The notes under the pieces: generated by a model
Told to the model about the DNA's origin: nothing
Databases searched by the model: none
The model's input: the letters and a program-made list of their open reading frames with translations, nothing else
In this document: positions 5,699-8,654 of the stretch, one piece after another
Position numbering within the stretch: position 1 is the first letter of the stretch
Layout of the letters: each line of letters begins with the position of its first letter
DNA from: an uncultured Bacteroidales bacterium
GTDB lineage: Bacteria; Bacteroidota; Bacteroidia; Bacteroidales; Bacteroidaceae
Assembly (NCBI GenBank): GCA_945871755.1
Contig: CAMBWV010000023.1
Location: 1 to 8,654, forward strand
Direction: 5' to 3'
DNA: 8,654 nucleotides
Program-made: the position numbers and the translations under genes

Positions 5699-7936
5699 AT
5701 GTACAAAGAGAATACCATACAAATGTTTCAGGAATCCCTGACGCAGGAAGAGAAACGACTGCTTGCCTTCCTCGCCATCACTGCCACCGAGGGCATCTCT
5801 GTCAACACCGTGTATCAGGTACTAAAGCCAAGCAGCCCTAACGAATTTCGCAAGTCCGTCGCAAGTCTGGGAAGGCGCAACTTGATCTCACTGGTTCATC
5901 AAACCATAGAGATTTCGCCGCAGATGGCTGACCTCATCCTTAAAACTGCACCCATCGACCAGCAGACCATCGAAAAGGTTCTCTGGGAAATCTACCAATA
6001 TATCGCGTTGGGCCCGCTGGACGATATGCTGGGAAAGCGGGAATATTTTGTGCTGGCCCGCCTTTTCCTGGAATACCTCCTGAGCAGCCGCAACAAGGTG
6101 GCGATAAAGGGCGCGCCGTTTATCCCCTTGTTTGCAGATGTGGTCATTGCTTTCGCTAGCAATGTGGAGCTTTCCCTTTTTGGTAACAAGAGGCAAGCCG
6201 TCTGTCATCTTGAAGACAGGTTGGATTTCCGACTTCTGACGCACCTTGTTGAGATCGTGGAAAATAACGAGCAGGTAGGTGCCGCCTATCGTCTGTTGGG
6301 CGAATTGTACACCAATATCTTCCGCTATGACGAAGCGGAAGACTGCTTCCAACAAGCGGAGGAGCACCTGGGCGAAGATGCTCTGCTGATGATGGCTCAG
6401 GCAAAGATGTACGAGAACCTGAGCCTCACCCCTCGGGCTTTCCAACTGGCCTATCGCGCCTATCAACTCAACAAAACGAAGGGGCAAAACGAGGCGAACA
6501 TTGATGTTTGCCTCTACCTCTCCAGCCTATGTGCTTTCTGCAAAGCGGACACGGATAGCAGGTTCTGGCGAAATAAGGCTTGCGCCCTCATAGGCAGCAG
6601 AGCGGTGCCGCCGTGCCACATCCTCAGCATCAAGATGAAGGAGATTGAGGCGCAGGTGCACCTAGAGAACACTGCTCTTGCCCACCAGACTGCCGATGCT
6701 GCCGAGCTGGAAATCCTGAAGCTCTATGGTACGGACGCGCCAGAGATGGGCCACCTTTCCATTATCCGCTATTTGATTGACATAGAAGCGGGTCGAGGGC
6801 GCAGGAGCCTAGTGCATTACCAGAACTATGTGCGCCTCAATCATGCGAACTATGGATTCAGCGTGGGCGACCTGGCCGTACTTTATGGAGGAATCATCCA
6901 AGACAATATTAGCAGAGGAAACAGAGAAACTGTAAACATATACACCATCAAGATGCAGTCTCTCTATGCCGAAGGAGAGCATATAGCCCCTGGCGTTCGG
7001 TTTTATCAAGCAGTTTCCAACTTTCTGGCGTATGCCTCGGAAGGTGTGTACGAACTGTGCGAGGCTTATCTGGATTGGGCCGTAGAGATTTACGACAATG
7101 AGCTGATGCCCGACGACGCATTGCTGGAAGAAATCGCGCCCATCTTTCACAGCGGGAGGATTCCAGACGCGGTATTGATGAGAGAAGAATACCGGCTCAT
7201 CCATCTTCTTACCATTAACAACTGCATGGCGGAAGGGCGAATCGCCGAAGCTAAAGAACTCATCGAAAGACTGATACTTACCGAAGTGGATGTGCTGCAA
7301 CGACAAAAATGGGCCGTGCATCTGGGCCGTGTGCTTATTGCTGAGGGCAAACAGGAGGCTGGGCTGAGGGTGTGGAACAAGACACTCCACAAAGTGGACA
7401 AAGTCTCCAAATTTGAAATTGCCAAGGAGATGGCCGAATGGGCGCGCGTCTTCCAACTAAACTACGATGCCCTCCATTTCTACGAGGAGGCCTTGCAAAC
7501 GGACACGATGGCCTACGGGAAAACCTGCGATATTGTGGAGGCTATGCAATGCTATGCCGATGTGCTGGAACTCTGTGGGCTGGAGGAGAAGTCTGACGAG
7601 TCATGGAAACAGGCACTCATGTTGGCACAATCCGCAGGCGACAAGGACGGCATCGCCCTGCTCTACTCCACGTGGGCCGCAACCAAAGAGGGCCACGAGG
7701 CTGAAATTCTGCTGGAAAAAGCCATCCGGCATTGGACGCCCGACCCATCCCTCTTCGACGAAACGCTCTCAATGATGTACCACCGCCTAGCCTGCGCTCA
7801 AGCCAAGCAAGGGAAAGGCATAGAAGCCCAAGATTCCTGTAAGATAGCCATTGAACTCTACCCCGCAGAATTTCCCGAACAGCGTATAGATGAAATATCT
7901 AGCAATCTGGAAAACATTGATTCTGAGAATATCTAA
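5699..7936 (+). CDS. Winged-helix and TPR repeat protein, STAND-like but without NTPase
   Basis: Product of 745 residues from the ATG at 5699. The frame is open back to an ATG at 5651 (761 residues), but those 16 extra residues look non-coding and the bases before 5699 are A/T-rich as before other starts here. There is no signal peptide or membrane helix, so it is cytoplasmic. Residues about 14-82 resemble the winged helix that follows the NTPase in NB-ARC/STAND proteins (TQEEKRLLAFLAI, then a second helical part and a beta hairpin ending in SPQMADLIL). The remainder is helical repeats of TPR type, clearest at 194-225 (YRLLGELY, then YDEAEDCFQQA), near 580-630 and at 692-722. No P-loop or Walker B is present. 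It is probably a scaffold or regulator binding a protein partner. It lies 49 bases after the peptidase gene with no visible terminator. Coding is certain; the winged helix is an inference from pattern. Confidence 0.85.
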   Translation: MYKENTIQMFQESLTQEEKRLLAFLAITATEGISVNTVYQVLKPSSPNEFRKSVASLGRRNLISLVHQTIEISPQMADLILKTAPIDQQTIEKVLWEIYQYIALGPLDDMLGKREYFVLARLFLEYLLSSRNKVAIKGAPFIPLFADVVIAFASNVELSLFGNKRQAVCHLEDRLDFRLLTHLVEIVENNEQVGAAYRLLGELYTNIFRYDEAEDCFQQAEEHLGEDALLMMAQAKMYENLSLTPRAFQLAYRAYQLNKTKGQNEANIDVCLYLSSLCAFCKADTDSRFWRNKACALIGSRAVPPCHILSIKMKEIEAQVHLENTALAHQTADAAELEILKLYGTDAPEMGHLSIIRYLIDIEAGRGRRSLVHYQNYVRLNHANYGFSVGDLAVLYGGIIQDNISRGNRETVNIYTIKMQSLYAEGEHIAPGVRFYQAVSNFLAYASEGVYELCEAYLDWAVEIYDNELMPDDALLEEIAPIFHSGRIPDAVLMREEYRLIHLLTINNCMAEGRIAEAKELIERLILTEVDVLQRQKWAVHLGRVLIAEGKQEAGLRVWNKTLHKVDKVSKFEIAKEMAEWARVFQLNYDALHFYEEALQTDTMAYGKTCDIVEAMQCYADVLELCGLEEKSDESWKQALMLAQSAGDKDGIALLYSTWAATKEGHEAEILLEKAIRHWTPDPSLFDETLSMMYHRLACAQAKQGKGIEAQDSCKIAIELYPAEFPEQRIDEISSNLENIDSENI

Positions 7937-7958
7937 GAAACCTAATATAAGATAACCC

Positions 7959-8561
7959 ATGAGAAACCTATTTACGCTAAAGTTGATGCTCATCTCCCTC
8001 TTGACGGCAATGAGCATGGTGGCGAAGGCCGACTACATTGAGTTCAAAACAAAGGATGGTCTCTGTTATGGAATAGACACAGACGCAAAATGTGCTACTC
8101 TTTCGAAATATGAGGGCGCTGCAACCAAAGTTGTCATTCCAAAGAGTGTCGTTTATAAGGGTGTGGCCTATGACGTGACAAGTTTGGACGATAATTGCTT
8201 CGCAGACTGCTCGTCGCTCATTTCTGTCTCAATCCCATCGTCCGTGACTAGTTTGGGAATTGGTTGCTTCATGTGCTGCTCGTCGCTCACATCAATCACA
8301 ATTCCCTCTTCCGTAACTAGTCTGGGAGCAGGGTGCTTCTGGGACTGTTCATCGCTCACTTCCGTGACAATCCCTTCTTCCGTGACAAGTCTGAAGGATG
8401 AGTGCTTCAATGGTTGTTCGTCGCTCGCTTCTATCACCATCCCCTCCTCCATCACTAGTTTGGATGAGGGTTGCTTCTATGGCTGCTCGTCGCTCACTTC
8501 TATCACCATCCCTTCCTCAGTAACTAGTATAGGAAGGGGATGCTTCGCCGATTGTATTTAG
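7959..8561 (+). CDS. BspA-like leucine-rich repeat exported protein, apparently truncated
   Basis: Product of 200 residues. Residues 1-24 are a signal peptide with cleavage after Ala-Lys-Ala. Residues 25-74 match the start of BspA-type proteins (a short beta region, then VVIPKSVVYKGVAYDVTSL). From residue 75 there are five full 23-residue LRR_5 units (75-97, 98-120, 121-143, 144-166, 167-189) with the pattern SL..xCFxxCSSLTSITIPSSVT, then an 11-residue partial unit ending CFADCI and a stop. BspA-type proteins bind host or bacterial surfaces in some oral Bacteroidetes and usually have more repeats and a C-terminal cap or secretion domain; none is present here. Every unit has Cys where many family members have Ala (Ala-Phe to Cys-Phe). 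It lies 22 bases after the TPR gene, probably in the same operon. It is either a short functional form or a remnant. Confidence 0.85.
   Translation: MRNLFTLKLMLISLLTAMSMVAKADYIEFKTKDGLCYGIDTDAKCATLSKYEGAATKVVIPKSVVYKGVAYDVTSLDDNCFADCSSLISVSIPSSVTSLGIGCFMCCSSLTSITIPSSVTSLGAGCFWDCSSLTSVTIPSSVTSLKDECFNGCSSLASITIPSSITSLDEGCFYGCSSLTSITIPSSVTSIGRGCFADCI
8181..8558 (+). repeat. 69-bp tandem repeat coding for LRR units
   Basis: Five 69-bp units run from 8181 to 8525, followed by a 33-base partial unit that ends at the stop codon. Similarity is high at the DNA level as well (recurring GCTCGTCGCTCA and ATCCC followed by TCCGTGACT-like blocks), so unit gain and loss by recombination or slippage is likely. 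Confidence 0.85.
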
Positions 8562-8654
8562 AGACTCCGAAACTACCATGAACAACAAAAACTAACCAAA
8601 TCTAAACTATTGAAATACAAACACTTTTAGAATTTAACACTTCAAAGGCTGTTT
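8562..8654. other. A/T-rich tail without a recognised feature
   Basis: The last 93 bases are A-rich. I see no hairpin terminator, no continuation of the LRR repeat in any frame and no promoter box. The operon terminator, if any, lies beyond the window. Confidence 0.5.

Noticed and set aside
8168..8455. Minus-strand open frame across the LRR repeats
   Set aside because: It is the periodic antisense image of the 69-bp repeat and has no signal or independent start context.

Overview
The window looks like a Bacteroidetes chromosome segment, most likely Prevotella/Segatella or a close relative. The grounds are promoter -7 boxes of the TAnnTTTG type (TATCTTTG at 41, TAGCTTTG at 3834), A/T-rich translation starts without Shine-Dalgarno sequences, a periplasmic propeller sensor of the Reg_prop kind, and a BspA-type leucine-rich repeat protein. 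Genus is inferred from style, not from a marker gene.

Layout: bases 1-459 hold no convincing protein gene. They contain a good promoter that runs straight into a strong terminator-like hairpin (41-100), a second large inverted repeat (141-195), a 10-bp G/A-rich tandem repeat (271-320) and a small dyad in front of the first gene. Bases 460-3726 encode a 1088-residue membrane protein with a periplasmic propeller-like sensor, one membrane helix, a long coiled coil and a divergent LuxR-like helix-turn-helix at the C-terminus; I read it as a membrane-anchored one-component regulator without kinase or receiver. A strong hairpin (3753-3785) ends it.

A new promoter (3834) then precedes four closely spaced genes on the same strand: a small exported protein of unknown function (3911-4411), an exported peptidase T-like M20 metallopeptidase (4414-5649), a soluble winged-helix plus TPR protein that resembles a STAND regulator without its NTPase (5699-7936), and an exported BspA-like LRR protein that stops in mid-repeat (7959-8561). 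Gaps of 2, 49 and 22 bases with no visible terminator suggest one operon.

How they work together is inference. Three of the four operon products carry signal peptides, so the cluster may handle peptides or surface contacts in the cell envelope, with the 745-residue TPR protein as a cytoplasmic scaffold or regulator. The upstream membrane regulator is a plausible controller, and a dyad right at the operon promoter (3810-3832) is a candidate operator, but nothing in the sequence proves the link. No RNA gene of a known family, CRISPR array, insertion sequence, integrase or attachment site was recognised.
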